Of a stretch of DNA of 64,000 bases, positions 16,212 through 25,252 are shown piece by piece (the stretch's first letter is position 1; every line of letters begins with the position of its first letter). The stretch comes from Flavobacteriaceae bacterium. GTDB lineage: Bacteria > Bacteroidota > Bacteroidia > Flavobacteriales > Flavobacteriaceae. Under the pieces are notes generated by a model. It did no database searches. It was not told the origin of the DNA and was given only the letters and a program-made list of their open reading frames with translations. The stretch lies in assembly GCA_030835825.1 (NCBI GenBank), contig JAURRA010000007.1, forward strand, positions 1 through 64,000, written 5' to 3'. The position numbers and the translations under genes are program-made.

Positions 16212-18920
16212 ATGAAACATTACTTAATTGGATTCGGGATTTTAATAGTAACAAGTTTTAGTTCAAACGCTCAAATTCGTGTTGAAGGTGTCGTTAGAGA
16301 TAGTATTGGAGAGCCATTAGAGTTGGCCAACGTTATTGCGATCAATCAGGCAACAAAAGCCATGCAGGGCTATGCGATTACCAATAGTTCAGGGCAGTAT
16401 AAAATTAACTTAGCACCTAACTCTAGTTACACCTTGATGGTAAGTTATATCGGCATGCGTACCGATCAATCTACGCTTGTTACTGAAACAAGTGACCTTA
16501 ATAGGGATTTTACTTTAATGAATGATACGAATTTGGAGGCTGTCGAATTGGTCTATGAAATGCCAGTCACCGTTCGGGGTGATACCTTAGTATACAATGC
16601 AGATTCCTTTAAGACTGGATCAGAACGAAAACTGGAAGATGTTCTAAAAAACTTGCCAGGTGTTGAAATTATGGACGATGGACAGATTGAGATTGAAGGT
16701 AAGGCAGTAACCAAATTGATGGTGGATGGTAAAGATTTTTTTGATGGAGATACCAAGTTGGCGTCAAAAAATATTCCTGCGAATGCCGTGGATAAGGTTC
16801 AAGTCCTAAAAAACTTTTCCGAAGTCAGACAGCTTAGTGGTGTTACAAACAATCAAGACAATATTGCTTTGAACATCAAACTAAAAGAAGGTAAAAAGAA
16901 TTTCTGGTTCGGCAATATTACAGCGGGAGGCGGTCAATCGCCCGCAGAAGATTTGTACTTACTGCAACCAAAACTTTTCTATTACAATCCAAAATACAGT
17001 ATCAATGTGATCGGAGACCTGAATAACCTAGGTGAAGTGGCGTTTTCGCGGAGTGACTATTTCAGATTCTCGGGTGGTTTTAGAAGTCCAAGTTCAAATA
17101 GTGGCACTAATTTGAGTCTTGGGGGAAATGCACTGGGATTTTTGAATCTTCAAAACAACAGAGCCCTATCCATTGAATCAAAATTTGCAGCTTCTAATTT
17201 TAGCTATTCTCCTTCTGAGTCCCTTACCATGAGTGGCTTTGGTATTTTTTCACATAGTCGCAACAAATTACAAGAAAATAATGATCGTATTTACACGGAT
17301 TCTGAACTTGGACTTCCTGACGAATCGACCGAGTCCAGAACTAGTCAGCAAAGTGACTTGGCCATGCTTAAACTCAGTAGCACCTATAAGCCGAATTCAA
17401 ACAATCAAATGGATTATGATATCCTAGGAAGAACTTCTGATGAGAGTCAAAATCAAAGTGTAACATCTTCAGTTTTAGGTACAAATACCCAGTTGGAGGG
17501 TTCAAAACCCTTCAGTGTAAATCAAAATTTAAATTATTACTTCACTCTTGATGATAATAATATTTTTGCCTTGGAGGCCCAGCACTTGTTAAGCGATGAA
17601 GATCCTCTTTATTCGGCTATACTCGACAATAAAGAAGCTTATGAGGCCACAGCAATGGGATTAGGATTTGATCCCGATCAACTCAATTATCAAGCCAATC
17701 AGTCGAAAAGGTTAAAAACGAATCAACTCGATGCTAAACTGGATTATTATTACATTCTGAATCAAAAAAGTAATCTAAATTTTTCTTTTGGCACCTTATT
17801 GAGCCGCCAGCAGTTTCAGTCGGATTTATTTCAAATTTTAGATTCAGGAGTGTCCTTTGACCCAACACCTCTGGCTAATGACGGTCTAAATTCTAACGAT
17901 ATCGACTACCGATTTAGCGATATATACTTAGGATTAGCCTACAGATTAAAGACAGGAATATTTACCTTGTCTCCTGGTCTTTCGATCCATGCATTTGGTA
18001 ATTCAAATACACAATTTGGCAATGCCTTTGACCATAATTTTGTTAAAGTACTTCCTAAACTGAATGTATTGATGCAATTGAAAAAGAGTGAACAAATCAC
18101 CCTCGATTACAGCATGAGAACACAATTTACCGATGTATCAAGGTTGGCAATTGGATTGGTGATGAACAATTACAATTCATTTTTTAGTGGCGCCGCTGAT
18201 TTGCAGAATGCGCTTTCTCACAATGTTAGTCTTTCGTACTACAGTTTTAATTTATTCAACTATACCAATGTTTTTGCCAATATTTTTTACAATAAGAGTG
18301 TCGACAATATTAGAAATAGAACCAATTTTAGTAGTGTAATTGCCACAAGTTCACCTTTTAATTCGGGATTCGCAGATGAATCACTGAGCGCCTCGGGGAG
18401 GTATCAAAGAACATTCGGTAAAATTAGAGGATCATTAAATACAAATTTTAATTATTCCAAATTCAACCAATTTATTCAAGACCAGGTTTCGGTAAACGAA
18501 AACTTTTCGCAAACTTATCGCGCCGAGCTCCGTACCAATTTTAAGACAGCGCCAAACGTGGAATTGGGCTATAGATACTCAATTGCAAACAATGATTTAG
18601 GAACAACAGTGGCGCGTTTTTACACCAATGCCCCTTCAATCGAAATCGATGCGTATATAAAGAAATCCGTTACTTTTAGAACCAACTACTCACTCAACAG
18701 ATTCAGCAATGAAGAGCGTTTACTGAATGAATTTGATTTTTGGGATGCCAGTATCGCTTATAAGAAAGAAGACAGTAAATGGGAATATGAAATCAAAGCA
18801 ACTAATCTGCTAGATACTGGGTCTCAAGTGTCAAGCAACACCAGTAATATCTCGGTAAGTACAACGGAGTATTTTATCCAACCTCGATTTGTGACTTTCC
18901 GTTTGAGGTACGAGTTGTAG
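16212..18920 (+). CDS. TonB-dependent-receptor-like outer membrane beta-barrel protein
   Basis: A 902-residue outer-membrane protein. Residues 1-20 are a signal peptide. Residues 24 to about 105 form a carboxypeptidase-regulatory-like domain (VEGVVRDSIGEPLELANVIA, with TNSSGQYKINL). A plug-like segment follows (VRGDTLVYNADSFKTG, LEDVLKNLPGVEIMDDGQIE, LMVDGKDFFDGD). The remainder is a beta-barrel of alternating polar and aromatic strands ending FVTFRLRYEL. This layout is shared by the barrel family found beside GLPGLI proteins. The substrate is unknown; it could import a ligand with TonB or serve as a secretion-related porin. It is preceded by the two GLPGLI genes and two tiny membrane proteins on the same strand. 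Confidence 0.88.
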   Translation: MKHYLIGFGILIVTSFSSNAQIRVEGVVRDSIGEPLELANVIAINQATKAMQGYAITNSSGQYKINLAPNSSYTLMVSYIGMRTDQSTLVTETSDLNRDFTLMNDTNLEAVELVYEMPVTVRGDTLVYNADSFKTGSERKLEDVLKNLPGVEIMDDGQIEIEGKAVTKLMVDGKDFFDGDTKLASKNIPANAVDKVQVLKNFSEVRQLSGVTNNQDNIALNIKLKEGKKNFWFGNITAGGGQSPAEDLYLLQPKLFYYNPKYSINVIGDLNNLGEVAFSRSDYFRFSGGFRSPSSNSGTNLSLGGNALGFLNLQNNRALSIESKFAASNFSYSPSESLTMSGFGIFSHSRNKLQENNDRIYTDSELGLPDESTESRTSQQSDLAMLKLSSTYKPNSNNQMDYDILGRTSDESQNQSVTSSVLGTNTQLEGSKPFSVNQNLNYYFTLDDNNIFALEAQHLLSDEDPLYSAILDNKEAYEATAMGLGFDPDQLNYQANQSKRLKTNQLDAKLDYYYILNQKSNLNFSFGTLLSRQQFQSDLFQILDSGVSFDPTPLANDGLNSNDIDYRFSDIYLGLAYRLKTGIFTLSPGLSIHAFGNSNTQFGNAFDHNFVKVLPKLNVLMQLKKSEQITLDYSMRTQFTDVSRLAIGLVMNNYNSFFSGAADLQNALSHNVSLSYYSFNLFNYTNVFANIFYNKSVDNIRNRTNFSSVIATSSPFNSGFADESLSASGRYQRTFGKIRGSLNTNFNYSKFNQFIQDQVSVNENFSQTYRAELRTNFKTAPNVELGYRYSIANNDLGTTVARFYTNAPSIEIDAYIKKSVTFRTNYSLNRFSNEERLLNEFDFWDASIAYKKEDSKWEYEIKATNLLDTGSQVSSNTSNISVSTTEYFIQPRFVTFRLRYEL

Positions 18921-18988
18921 CTTGTTTTTTTAGGATTATTGAAGGAATAGGTGATCAGTAAATCGTTTGTGGAAAACCATTGGAACTG

Positions 18989-20248
18989 TTAAGCCAGTCC
19001 AAAGCGTTTGGCCAATTCATTTTTAAAATCCAGTCGCTCCCAAGTAAACAGGTCCACTTTCATCGTTTTGATCTCCCCGTCTGGGAGTTTAAATTCCTTT
19101 TCAACAGTTTGAGGTAGTCTACCCATATGTCCATAGGCTGCGGTTTCCGTATATATGGGTTGACGTAATTTAAGGCGTTCCTCAATGGCAGCAGGTCGCA
19201 TGTCGAAGGTCTTAATGAGAACAGCGGCAATAGCTTCATCGTCGTATCCCATTTTTGCAGTTCCTGCCGTATTCACATAAAAAGAAGTAGGTTCGGCCAC
19301 TCCAATGGCGTATGAGACCTGAATCAATGCCTGATCGCAAATACCCGAAGCCACTAGGTTTTTGGCAATATGTCGTGTAGCATAAGCTGCACTTCGGTCA
19401 ACCTTGCTAGGGTCTTTACCGGAAAAAGCTCCCCCGCCGTGTGCTCCTCGACCACCATATGTATCCACAATAATTTTGCGGCCAGTCAATCCTGTGTCAC
19501 CATGAGGCCCGCCGATTACAAAATTACCGGTTGGGTTGATATGATATTTAATTTGGTGGTCAAACAATTTTTGATGTTTGTCCGACAATTGTGCAATGAC
19601 ACGGGGCATCAAAATATGAATCATATCATCATTTATCTTTTCTCTCATGGCCTTTTCATCCTGTAAAAAAGGATCATGTTGAGTTGATAGAACAACGGTT
19701 TCTACCCGTAAAGGCTGATGATCGTCGGAATACAATATGGTGACCTGACTTTTGGCATCGGGTCGAAGATAAGTTATCTCTTGATTAGACCGTCGAAGAA
19801 CAGCCAATTCCTTTAGAATAAGATGAGAAATTTCTAGGGTTAAAGGCATATAGTGATCGGATTCGTTTGTAGCAAATCCAAAAACAATACCCTGATCGCC
19901 AGCGCCTTGTTCAATTTTAGCCCCTTTATCTACACCGCGGTTGATATCTTCGGACTGCTCGTGGATCGCCGACAAAACACCACATGAATTGCCGTCGAAC
20001 ATATAATCAGACTTGGTATATCCGATGCGGTTGATTGTATCCCGGGCAATCTGTTGTACATCCAGATATACTTTAGACTTAACCTCTCCGGCCAGTATGA
20101 CTTGACCAGTTGTGACAAGAGTTTCACAAGCTACCTTGGCCTCAGTATCAAAGGCTATAAAGTTATCGATTAAAGCATCGCTGATTTGATCAGCAATTTT
20201 ATCAGGATGTCCTTCTGACACACTTTCGGAAGTGAATAGATAGGCCAT
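18989..20248 (-). CDS. metK: S-adenosylmethionine synthetase
   Basis: Makes S-adenosylmethionine from methionine and ATP. I place the start at 20248, giving 419 residues and the family opening AYLFTSESVSEGHPDKIADQ. An in-frame ATG at 20353 would add 35 residues unlike any MetK and would run through a riboswitch. Other conserved parts are GAGDQGIVFGFA, FVIGGPHGDTGLTGRKIIVD and the P-loop-like GGGAFSGKDPSKVDRSAAY. The gene has its own promoter with a leader of roughly 110 bases that folds as a SAM-II-type aptamer, so expression should fall when SAM is plentiful. Confidence 0.97.
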   Translation of the reverse strand: MAYLFTSESVSEGHPDKIADQISDALIDNFIAFDTEAKVACETLVTTGQVILAGEVKSKVYLDVQQIARDTINRIGYTKSDYMFDGNSCGVLSAIHEQSEDINRGVDKGAKIEQGAGDQGIVFGFATNESDHYMPLTLEISHLILKELAVLRRSNQEITYLRPDAKSQVTILYSDDHQPLRVETVVLSTQHDPFLQDEKAMREKINDDMIHILMPRVIAQLSDKHQKLFDHQIKYHINPTGNFVIGGPHGDTGLTGRKIIVDTYGGRGAHGGGAFSGKDPSKVDRSAAYATRHIAKNLVASGICDQALIQVSYAIGVAEPTSFYVNTAGTAKMGYDDEAIAAVLIKTFDMRPAAIEERLKLRQPIYTETAAYGHMGRLPQTVEKEFKLPDGEIKTMKVDLFTWERLDFKNELAKRFGLA

Positions 20249-20296
20249 TTCTAAAAAGTTATTTGAAAATTGATTGTATGGAAATAGAATGTCGTC

Positions 20297-20349
20297 ACTG
20301 TCTTTAGCATTTTTGTGGGTGAGGTTGCAATCAGTCAAATTTCTCCTCA
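20297..20349 (-). ncRNA. SAM-II-type riboswitch in the metK leader
   Basis: Read on the minus strand, TGAGG (20345-20349) pairs with CCTCA (20320-20324) to form P1. The loop holds AATTTGACTGATTGCAA, which keeps the AUUU...AUUGCAA spacing of known SAM-II aptamers. Downstream comes AATGCTAAAG, matching the conserved GCUAAA block, and ACTG (20332-20335) in the loop is complementary to CAGT (20297-20300), giving the pseudoknot. It begins a few bases after the likely transcription start and lies 48 bases before the metK ATG. The match was made by eye; a covariance search would settle it. Confidence 0.82.
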
Positions 20350-20361
20350 ACAATTGAGCTG

Positions 20362-20369
20362 CAAATATA
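20362..20369 (-). promoter_or_regulatory. metK promoter -7 element
   Basis: TATATTTG on the minus strand is an exact TAnnTTTG match. It lies 113 bases before the metK start, far further than for other genes in this window, because the riboswitch occupies the leader. Transcription would begin near 20355, just ahead of the aptamer. Confidence 0.6.
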
Positions 20370-20508
20370 CATTGTTTTGGGAAAAGCTAAAATTTAGACA
20401 TAAAAATCCCATTTATTGGATTTTATCGTAAATTGTTAAACTATTAATAAGGCAGGTTGATTTTGTTTAATATACCTGATGTTTCATTTATTTTTTTAAT
20501 CGTTTCCA

Positions 20509-22104
20509 ATGACCCATGTAAATACCATCCCTGAAGCATATCAAATCAAATCCCCACTCACCTTATCTCAGTTCGTCATCGAAGGTCAATTGAAGCATTG
20601 GAGCGGACCAACCGCCGAGGTACGGTCCCCAATACAAACTGTCAATGGTGATTGCGTAATGCAAGAGACTTTAGTGGGACATGTGCCACAAATGGGTGAA
20701 AAGGAAGCGGTACAAGCTTTGAAGTCAGCATGTGAGGCTTACGACAGAGGTCGTGGGCAGTGGCCAACGATGAAAGTGGGAGAGCGCATCAAGTGCATGG
20801 AGCAATTTGTAGTCCAAATGGCCACCAAGCGCGACGAAATCGTCAAATTATTAATGTGGGAAATTGGTAAAAATCTAAGCGATTCAGAAAAAGAATTCGA
20901 CAGAACAGTTGAGTATATTTATGATACAATAGATGCCTATAAAAACCTAGATCGTGAAAGTGCCAAATTTGACAAGGTTGGTGGTGTTAGAGCCCATATC
21001 AGACGTGGACCTCTCGGGGTAGTATTGTGTCTAGGACCTTATAATTATCCTCTAAATGAGACCTTTTCCTTGCTCATACCAGCGATCATTATGGGCAATA
21101 CTACGATTTTTAAACCAGCAAAATTTGGAGTTCTCTTAATAGCCCCTTTGTTGGAAGCTTTTGCTTCTTGTTTTCCTCCAGGTGTTGTAAATGTTATTTT
21201 TGGTCGCGGCAGAGAAGTGGCATCACCAATTATGAAGTCAGGTAAAATTGATGTTTTGGCGCTTATCGGGCATAGTTCTTCTGCGGTAGCTCTTCAAGAT
21301 TTACATCCTAACAAAAACAGGTTGAGGTTGGTACTGGGCTTAGAAGCTAAAAATCCCGCCATTATTTTACCTTCTGCCGATATGACACAAACTGTGTCTG
21401 AATGTATTTCAGGCACCTTGTCGTTCAATGGTCAAAGGTGTACCGCACTAAAAATATTGTATGTTCATGAAGATATCAAGGAGATTTTCCTAAAACAGTT
21501 TTGTAATAAAGTGGATGAGTTAAAGTTGGGAATGCCTTGGGAAAATACTCTGTTGACGCCCTTACCTGAACCCAATAAACCCGATTATATTCAGTCTCTT
21601 ATTGACGATGCCCTGTCCAAGGGTGCAAAAATCATGAATAAAAAAGGAGGGGAGCGCTCCTCTAATTACATTTTTCCTGCAGTGCTATACCCAGTTACTG
21701 AAGACATGAAAGTATATCATGAAGAGCAATTCGGGCCCGTAATACCCGTAAAATCATTCAGCGATATCAACATGCCAATCAATGAAATGTCTGAATCGAA
21801 TTATGGACAACAGGTCAGCGTATTTGGGACGAATACACAAGAATTAGCGCCATTAATCGACACCTTAGTCAATTTGGTATGCAGAGTTAATTTGAATAGT
21901 GCTTGTCAACGCGGGCCCGATGTGTATCCGTTTTCTGGTCGTAAAGATTCGGCAGTCAGCACACTGAGTGTGAATGATGCGTTGCGTGCATTCTCAATCC
22001 GAACTTTCCTTGCGTGTAAGGACAATGAGATCAACAAGAGCATTTTAAGAACAATGCTCCAAGAGCGTCAATCGAACTTTGTAAGTACGGACTATTTATT
22101 ATAA
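20509..22104 (+). CDS. gapN: NADP-dependent glyceraldehyde-3-phosphate dehydrogenase (GapN-type aldehyde dehydrogenase)
   Basis: A 531-residue aldehyde dehydrogenase, probably the non-phosphorylating GAPDH that oxidises glyceraldehyde 3-phosphate to 3-phosphoglycerate with NADP+. The general base lies in [10 protein letters not shown] (Glu279) and the nucleophile in [10 protein letters not shown] (Cys311). [19 protein letters not shown] and [11 protein letters not shown] are cofactor-site segments. The C-terminal [20 protein letters not shown]-like block, here [16 protein letters not shown], is characteristic of GapN. It lies divergent to metK and convergent to gldA with only three bases between the stops, and no clear terminator is visible there. 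Another aldehyde as substrate cannot be ruled out. Confidence 0.85.
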   Translation: MTHVNTIPEAYQIKSPLTLSQFVIEGQLKHWSGPTAEVRSPIQTVNGDCVMQETLVGHVPQMGEKEAVQALKSACEAYDRGRGQWPTMKVGERIKCMEQFVVQMATKRDEIVKLLMWEIGKNLSDSEKEFDRTVEYIYDTIDAYKNLDRESAKFDKVGGVRAHIRRGPLGVVLCLGPYNYPLNETFSLLIPAIIMGNTTIFKPAKFGVLLIAPLLEAFASCFPPGVVNVIFGRGREVASPIMKSGKIDVLALIGHSSSAVALQDLHPNKNRLRLVLGLEAKNPAIILPSADMTQTVSECISGTLSFNGQRCTALKILYVHEDIKEIFLKQFCNKVDELKLGMPWENTLLTPLPEPNKPDYIQSLIDDALSKGAKIMNKKGGERSSNYIFPAVLYPVTEDMKVYHEEQFGPVIPVKSFSDINMPINEMSESNYGQQVSVFGTNTQELAPLIDTLVNLVCRVNLNSACQRGPDVYPFSGRKDSAVSTLSVNDALRAFSIRTFLACKDNEINKSILRTMLQERQSNFVSTDYLL

Positions 22105-22107
22105 AAT

Positions 22108-23007
22108 TTACGAGGAAGTTAATTGCTTAAACAGTGCTTCTAAGCCAACATTTTTTTGCCGAAGTTGGAGAATTTTTAAGCCATTGTCATGAGCAAAATC
22201 GAAGATGGCTGAACGCATATCCAACTTAGTTCTAAAACTAATTTCATAGATAAACCCTGCAGTGTTTTCAACCAAAGTCACTTGGTCCAATTTTTTTAAA
22301 AAGGCCTCTTCAACACGGTAATCAAATTCTACCACAACAATTTGTTGTTGATTGTTGAGCATTTCGGAAAGCTCTTGATCTGCAACAATCGAACCCTTGG
22401 AAATAATCAGCACACGATCGCACATCGCTTCTACTTCTTGCATGATGTGAGTAGAAAGTAAAATCAATTTGTGTTTGCCGAGATCAACAATGAGTTGTCT
22501 AATGTCTTCTAATTGATTGGGGTCTAGTCCTGTTGTTGGTTCATCTAAGATTAGAATTTCAGGATCGTGAAGTAATGCCGCTGCAAGTCCCACACGCTGT
22601 CGATAGCCCTTTGACAAGGCGTTGACATGTTTGTGAATCACGGGTTGCAGCCCAGTATTGATTACAGCCCTTTCAACAGCAGACTTGGTCAACCCATGAA
22701 TTTTTGATAACCAAGTCAGGTATTCGACCACATACATCTCATCATACAATGGATTGGCTTCTGACAAATAACCTATTTTGGATTTTAGGTTAAAAGATTG
22801 ATCGGACATTGTTTGACCATGAATTGTGACGGAACCTTTTTGAATTTTCAACAGTCCAGTTAAAAGTTTGAAAAGAGTTGATTTGCCAGCACCATTGGGG
22901 CCTAAAACACCTATAACTCCAGATGACGAAGTAGTGAAACTTACCCCATTCAAGGCTTTGCCGTTGGGATAGGCAAACGATAAATCTGAAACACAAATTG
23001 TTTTCAT
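22108..23007 (-). CDS. gldA: ABC transporter ATP-binding protein, GldA-like
   Basis: A 299-residue ATPase subunit. Walker A is GPNGAGKST, the signature LSKGYRQRVGLAAALL, and Walker B EILILDEPTTGLDPNQ, followed by the STHIMQEVE switch histidine. Length and sequence fit GldA, the ATPase of a GldAFG exporter needed for gliding in Flavobacterium, and the neighbouring prephenate dehydratase gene is a context I associate with gldA in Flavobacteriia. No permease gene (gldF, gldG) is adjacent, so the partner must be elsewhere. A general ABC-2 export ATPase is the alternative. Confidence 0.72.
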   Translation of the reverse strand: MKTICVSDLSFAYPNGKALNGVSFTTSSSGVIGVLGPNGAGKSTLFKLLTGLLKIQKGSVTIHGQTMSDQSFNLKSKIGYLSEANPLYDEMYVVEYLTWLSKIHGLTKSAVERAVINTGLQPVIHKHVNALSKGYRQRVGLAAALLHDPEILILDEPTTGLDPNQLEDIRQLIVDLGKHKLILLSTHIMQEVEAMCDRVLIISKGSIVADQELSEMLNNQQQIVVVEFDYRVEEAFLKKLDQVTLVENTAGFIYEISFRTKLDMRSAIFDFAHDNGLKILQLRQKNVGLEALFKQLTSS

Positions 23008-23084
23008 TAAAAGTTGTTCGTAACTAATTTACTGTCACAAAGGTCGCTATAAATCAAAAAATGAGAGAAAATAATCGAATAAAG

Positions 23085-23114
23085 TTGTTCGACTTAATTT
23101 TATTATTACATTCG
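23085..23114 (+). promoter_or_regulatory. Candidate promoter of the pheA leader
   Basis: TTG at 23085-23087 and TACATTCG at 23107-23114 (one mismatch to TAnnTTTG) are 19 bases apart. The leader ATG begins five bases after the -7 element, so the leader peptide mRNA may be nearly or wholly leaderless. Confidence 0.45.
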
Positions 23115-23119
23115 TACTC

Positions 23120-23185
23120 ATGACTGCAGAGCTGTATTTTTATTTTAGCTATTATTTCTTCAGTGGCTCGCCACTCGAGACCTAA
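23120..23185 (+). CDS. Aromatic leader peptide of the pheA operon attenuator
   Basis: A 21-residue reading frame whose core is YFYFSYYFF (codons at 23135-23161): eight aromatic codons, four Tyr and four Phe, in nine. The remaining codons end in SGSPLET and a TAA at 23183-23185. This is the classic shape of an attenuator leader that senses charged tRNA-Phe and tRNA-Tyr. Its last codons overlap a hairpin and an antiterminator segment, so a ribosome stalled on the aromatic codons would leave these free. It lies 79 bases before pheA, the first gene of the aromatic operon. Inference from sequence only, but the coincidence of all parts is strong. Confidence 0.85.
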   Translation: MTAELYFYFSYYFFSGSPLET

Positions 23186-23240
23186 GCAGTGTTTTGTTTA
23201 AAGAACCACTATAGTCTCGATTTTGCGAGGCTTTTTTTTT
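23162..23240 (+). promoter_or_regulatory. Transcription attenuator upstream of pheA
   Basis: Three elements follow the aromatic codons. A hairpin AGTGG-CTCG-CCACT spans 23162-23175. CGAGAC at 23176-23181 is exactly complementary to GTCTCG at 23214-23219, forming an antiterminator. GTCTCG also pairs with CGAGGC (23226-23231) to form a 6-bp terminator stem followed by nine T (23232-23240). Antiterminator and terminator share one strand and so exclude each other. Ribosome stalling on Tyr/Phe codons should favour read-through into pheA. Confidence 0.85.
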
Positions 23241-23264
23241 GTCAATAATTGACTGAATTGTTTT

Positions 23265-24092
23265 ATGAAAAAAATTGCTATTCAAGGGGTACGCGGCTCA
23301 TTTCACCACATCGTGAGCCATAAGTTTTTTAAGGAAGAACCGGAACTACTCGAGTGTGACAGCTTTGATTTGATGGTAAAGAAATTGAATCAAGGTGAAT
23401 GTGACGGCGCGGTTATGGCGCTTGAAAACTCAATCGCTGGGTCAATTTTGCCAAACCACGCCTTGATTGATTCTAATGACTTACTCATCCAAGGTGAACG
23501 CTACTTGGACATTCAAATGAATATGATGGCGCTTCCTGGACAGACAATTGCTGATATTACTGAGGTCCACTCCCATCCCATTGCCTTGTTACAATGTAAA
23601 TTATTCTTTGATCAATATCCACACATCAAGCTCGTTGAAGCCGATGATACTGCCGATGTCGCTCGAGATATTAAGAATAAAAAAATTAAAAAGCGCGCTG
23701 CCATAGGAAGTCTTTTGGCTGCAGAAATTTTCGATTTGCACATATTGGCCAAAAGTATACAGACCATTGCGACCAATCAAACTCGTTTTGTACTGCTATC
23801 CAAAACACTATCCGAGCACAATCCGCTCCAAGTCAATAAAGCTTCTTTTAAATTTGAATTAAATCACCAACGGGGCAGTTTGGCATCAATACTAAATGTT
23901 ATGAGTGATTGTAATTTGAATTTGACAAAAATTCAATCATTACCGAAAATAGATACACCTTGGACTTATGGTTTTTTTGCCGATGTGACTTTTGATACTT
24001 ATCAAAATTTTGAAAAAGCTATCGCTATTATGAAACTGATGGCCAAGGTATTTAAAGTGATGGGGGTCTATCAAAATCAAAGGGACTTATGA
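23265..24092 (+). CDS. pheA: Prephenate dehydratase
   Basis: Converts prephenate to phenylpyruvate, the committed step to phenylalanine. The 275 residues hold a periplasmic-binding-like catalytic domain (IAIQGVRGSFHH, VMALENSIAGSI, and the catalytic TRF in NQTRFVLLSK) and a C-terminal ACT domain (GSLASILNVM). In place of the ESRP motif used for Phe binding in many regulators the ACT domain has QSLP, so allosteric feedback may differ. No fused chorismate mutase is present; that activity is two genes downstream. The ATG lies 24 bases after the attenuator T-run, and the stop overlaps the aminotransferase start as ATGA. Confidence 0.95.
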   Translation: MKKIAIQGVRGSFHHIVSHKFFKEEPELLECDSFDLMVKKLNQGECDGAVMALENSIAGSILPNHALIDSNDLLIQGERYLDIQMNMMALPGQTIADITEVHSHPIALLQCKLFFDQYPHIKLVEADDTADVARDIKNKKIKKRAAIGSLLAAEIFDLHILAKSIQTIATNQTRFVLLSKTLSEHNPLQVNKASFKFELNHQRGSLASILNVMSDCNLNLTKIQSLPKIDTPWTYGFFADVTFDTYQNFEKAIAIMKLMAKVFKVMGVYQNQRDL

Positions 24093-25252
24093 CAGCTGCA
24101 AACAGGCTTGCTTCAGTGCAAGAGTATTATTTTTCGAAAAAACTACAAGAGGTCAATGAGATGAAATCCCGTGGCTGTGATATCATCAATTTGGGTATTG
24201 GCAGTCCGGATTTATTACCGCCCAATGAGGCCATTGATGCCCTCAGTAATAGCCTCTTGGACAACAACTCGAATGGATATCAGAGTTATAGGGGGCTTCT
24301 GGAATTGAGAGAGGCCATGGCGCATTTCTATGCTGCGCATTTCAGTATCAGCCTTGACCCCCTCACTGAGGTGCTCCCCTTGATGGGTAGTAAGGAAGGA
24401 ATTATGCACATTTCAATGGCTTTCCTCAATCCAGGGGATCATGTGCTTATTCCAAATCCAGGTTATCCAACCTACGAATCAGTTAGCCGATTGGTGGAAG
24501 CTGTCCCAGTTTTTTATGATTTGGATGAGACCTCGGATTGGCTCCCAAACCTAGACCATTTGGCACAAATGGACCTGTCTAAAGTTAAATTGATGTGGAT
24601 TAATTATCCGCACATGCCTTCTGGTGCCAAAGCATCAGTAAAAATATTAACCGATCTCGTAGCGTTTGCCCAGAAGCACAATATTTTATTAGTCAATGAT
24701 AATCCCTATAGTTTGATTTTAAACGATCAACCGCTTAGCTTGATCTCTATTCCAGGAAGTCGGCATTGCTGTTTGGAGTTGAATTCAATCAGTAAAACCT
24801 TTAATATGTCGGGATGGAGAGTCGGCATGGTAGTTGGCGACAAAATTATGATTGACCATATTTTAAAGGTAAAAAGCAATATGGATTCAGGCATGTTTTA
24901 TGGATTGCAAAAGGGTTCTATCGTTGCTCTTCAGTCAAACGACCAATGGTTTGACACTTTGAATAAAACCTATAATGACAGACGGCAATTGGTTTGGCAA
25001 TTAGCCGAAAAATTAGGAGGTCATTTTCAAAAGGACAATGCGGGGATGTTCGTTTGGTTAAAACTTCCTGAGGGTACTCAGTCAATAGAATTTTCTGAAA
25101 GAATTTTACATGACTATCATATTTTTACAACACCAGGAGATATTTTTGGATCTCAGGGTAAGGGATATTTACGCCTATCGCTCTGTCTGGAGGCTGCGCG
25201 TATCAAAGAGGCTATTCACAGGATTAAACATAAATTAAAACACGACTCATAG
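24089..25252 (+). CDS. PLP-dependent class I/II aminotransferase, probably aromatic
   Basis: A 387-residue fold-type I aminotransferase. It has the N-terminal LGIGSPDLLPP substrate-site motif, NPGYPTYESV, NDNPYSLIL for cofactor contact, and the PLP-binding lysine in SISKTFNMSGWRVG. Sitting between pheA and DAHP synthase and translationally coupled to pheA by a 4-base overlap, it most likely converts phenylpyruvate (and hydroxyphenylpyruvate) to the amino acids or acts on prephenate. Sequence alone does not exclude aspartate or LL-diaminopimelate specificity. The next gene starts immediately after the stop. Confidence 0.88.
   Translation: MTAANRLASVQEYYFSKKLQEVNEMKSRGCDIINLGIGSPDLLPPNEAIDALSNSLLDNNSNGYQSYRGLLELREAMAHFYAAHFSISLDPLTEVLPLMGSKEGIMHISMAFLNPGDHVLIPNPGYPTYESVSRLVEAVPVFYDLDETSDWLPNLDHLAQMDLSKVKLMWINYPHMPSGAKASVKILTDLVAFAQKHNILLVNDNPYSLILNDQPLSLISIPGSRHCCLELNSISKTFNMSGWRVGMVVGDKIMIDHILKVKSNMDSGMFYGLQKGSIVALQSNDQWFDTLNKTYNDRRQLVWQLAEKLGGHFQKDNAGMFVWLKLPEGTQSIEFSERILHDYHIFTTPGDIFGSQGKGYLRLSLCLEAARIKEAIHRIKHKLKHDS

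Noticed and set aside
20249-20353. A 35-residue N-terminal extension of metK in frame.
   Set aside because: It has no likeness to MetK, and the DNA holds a SAM-II-type aptamer and lies upstream of the family start; the open frame is chance.
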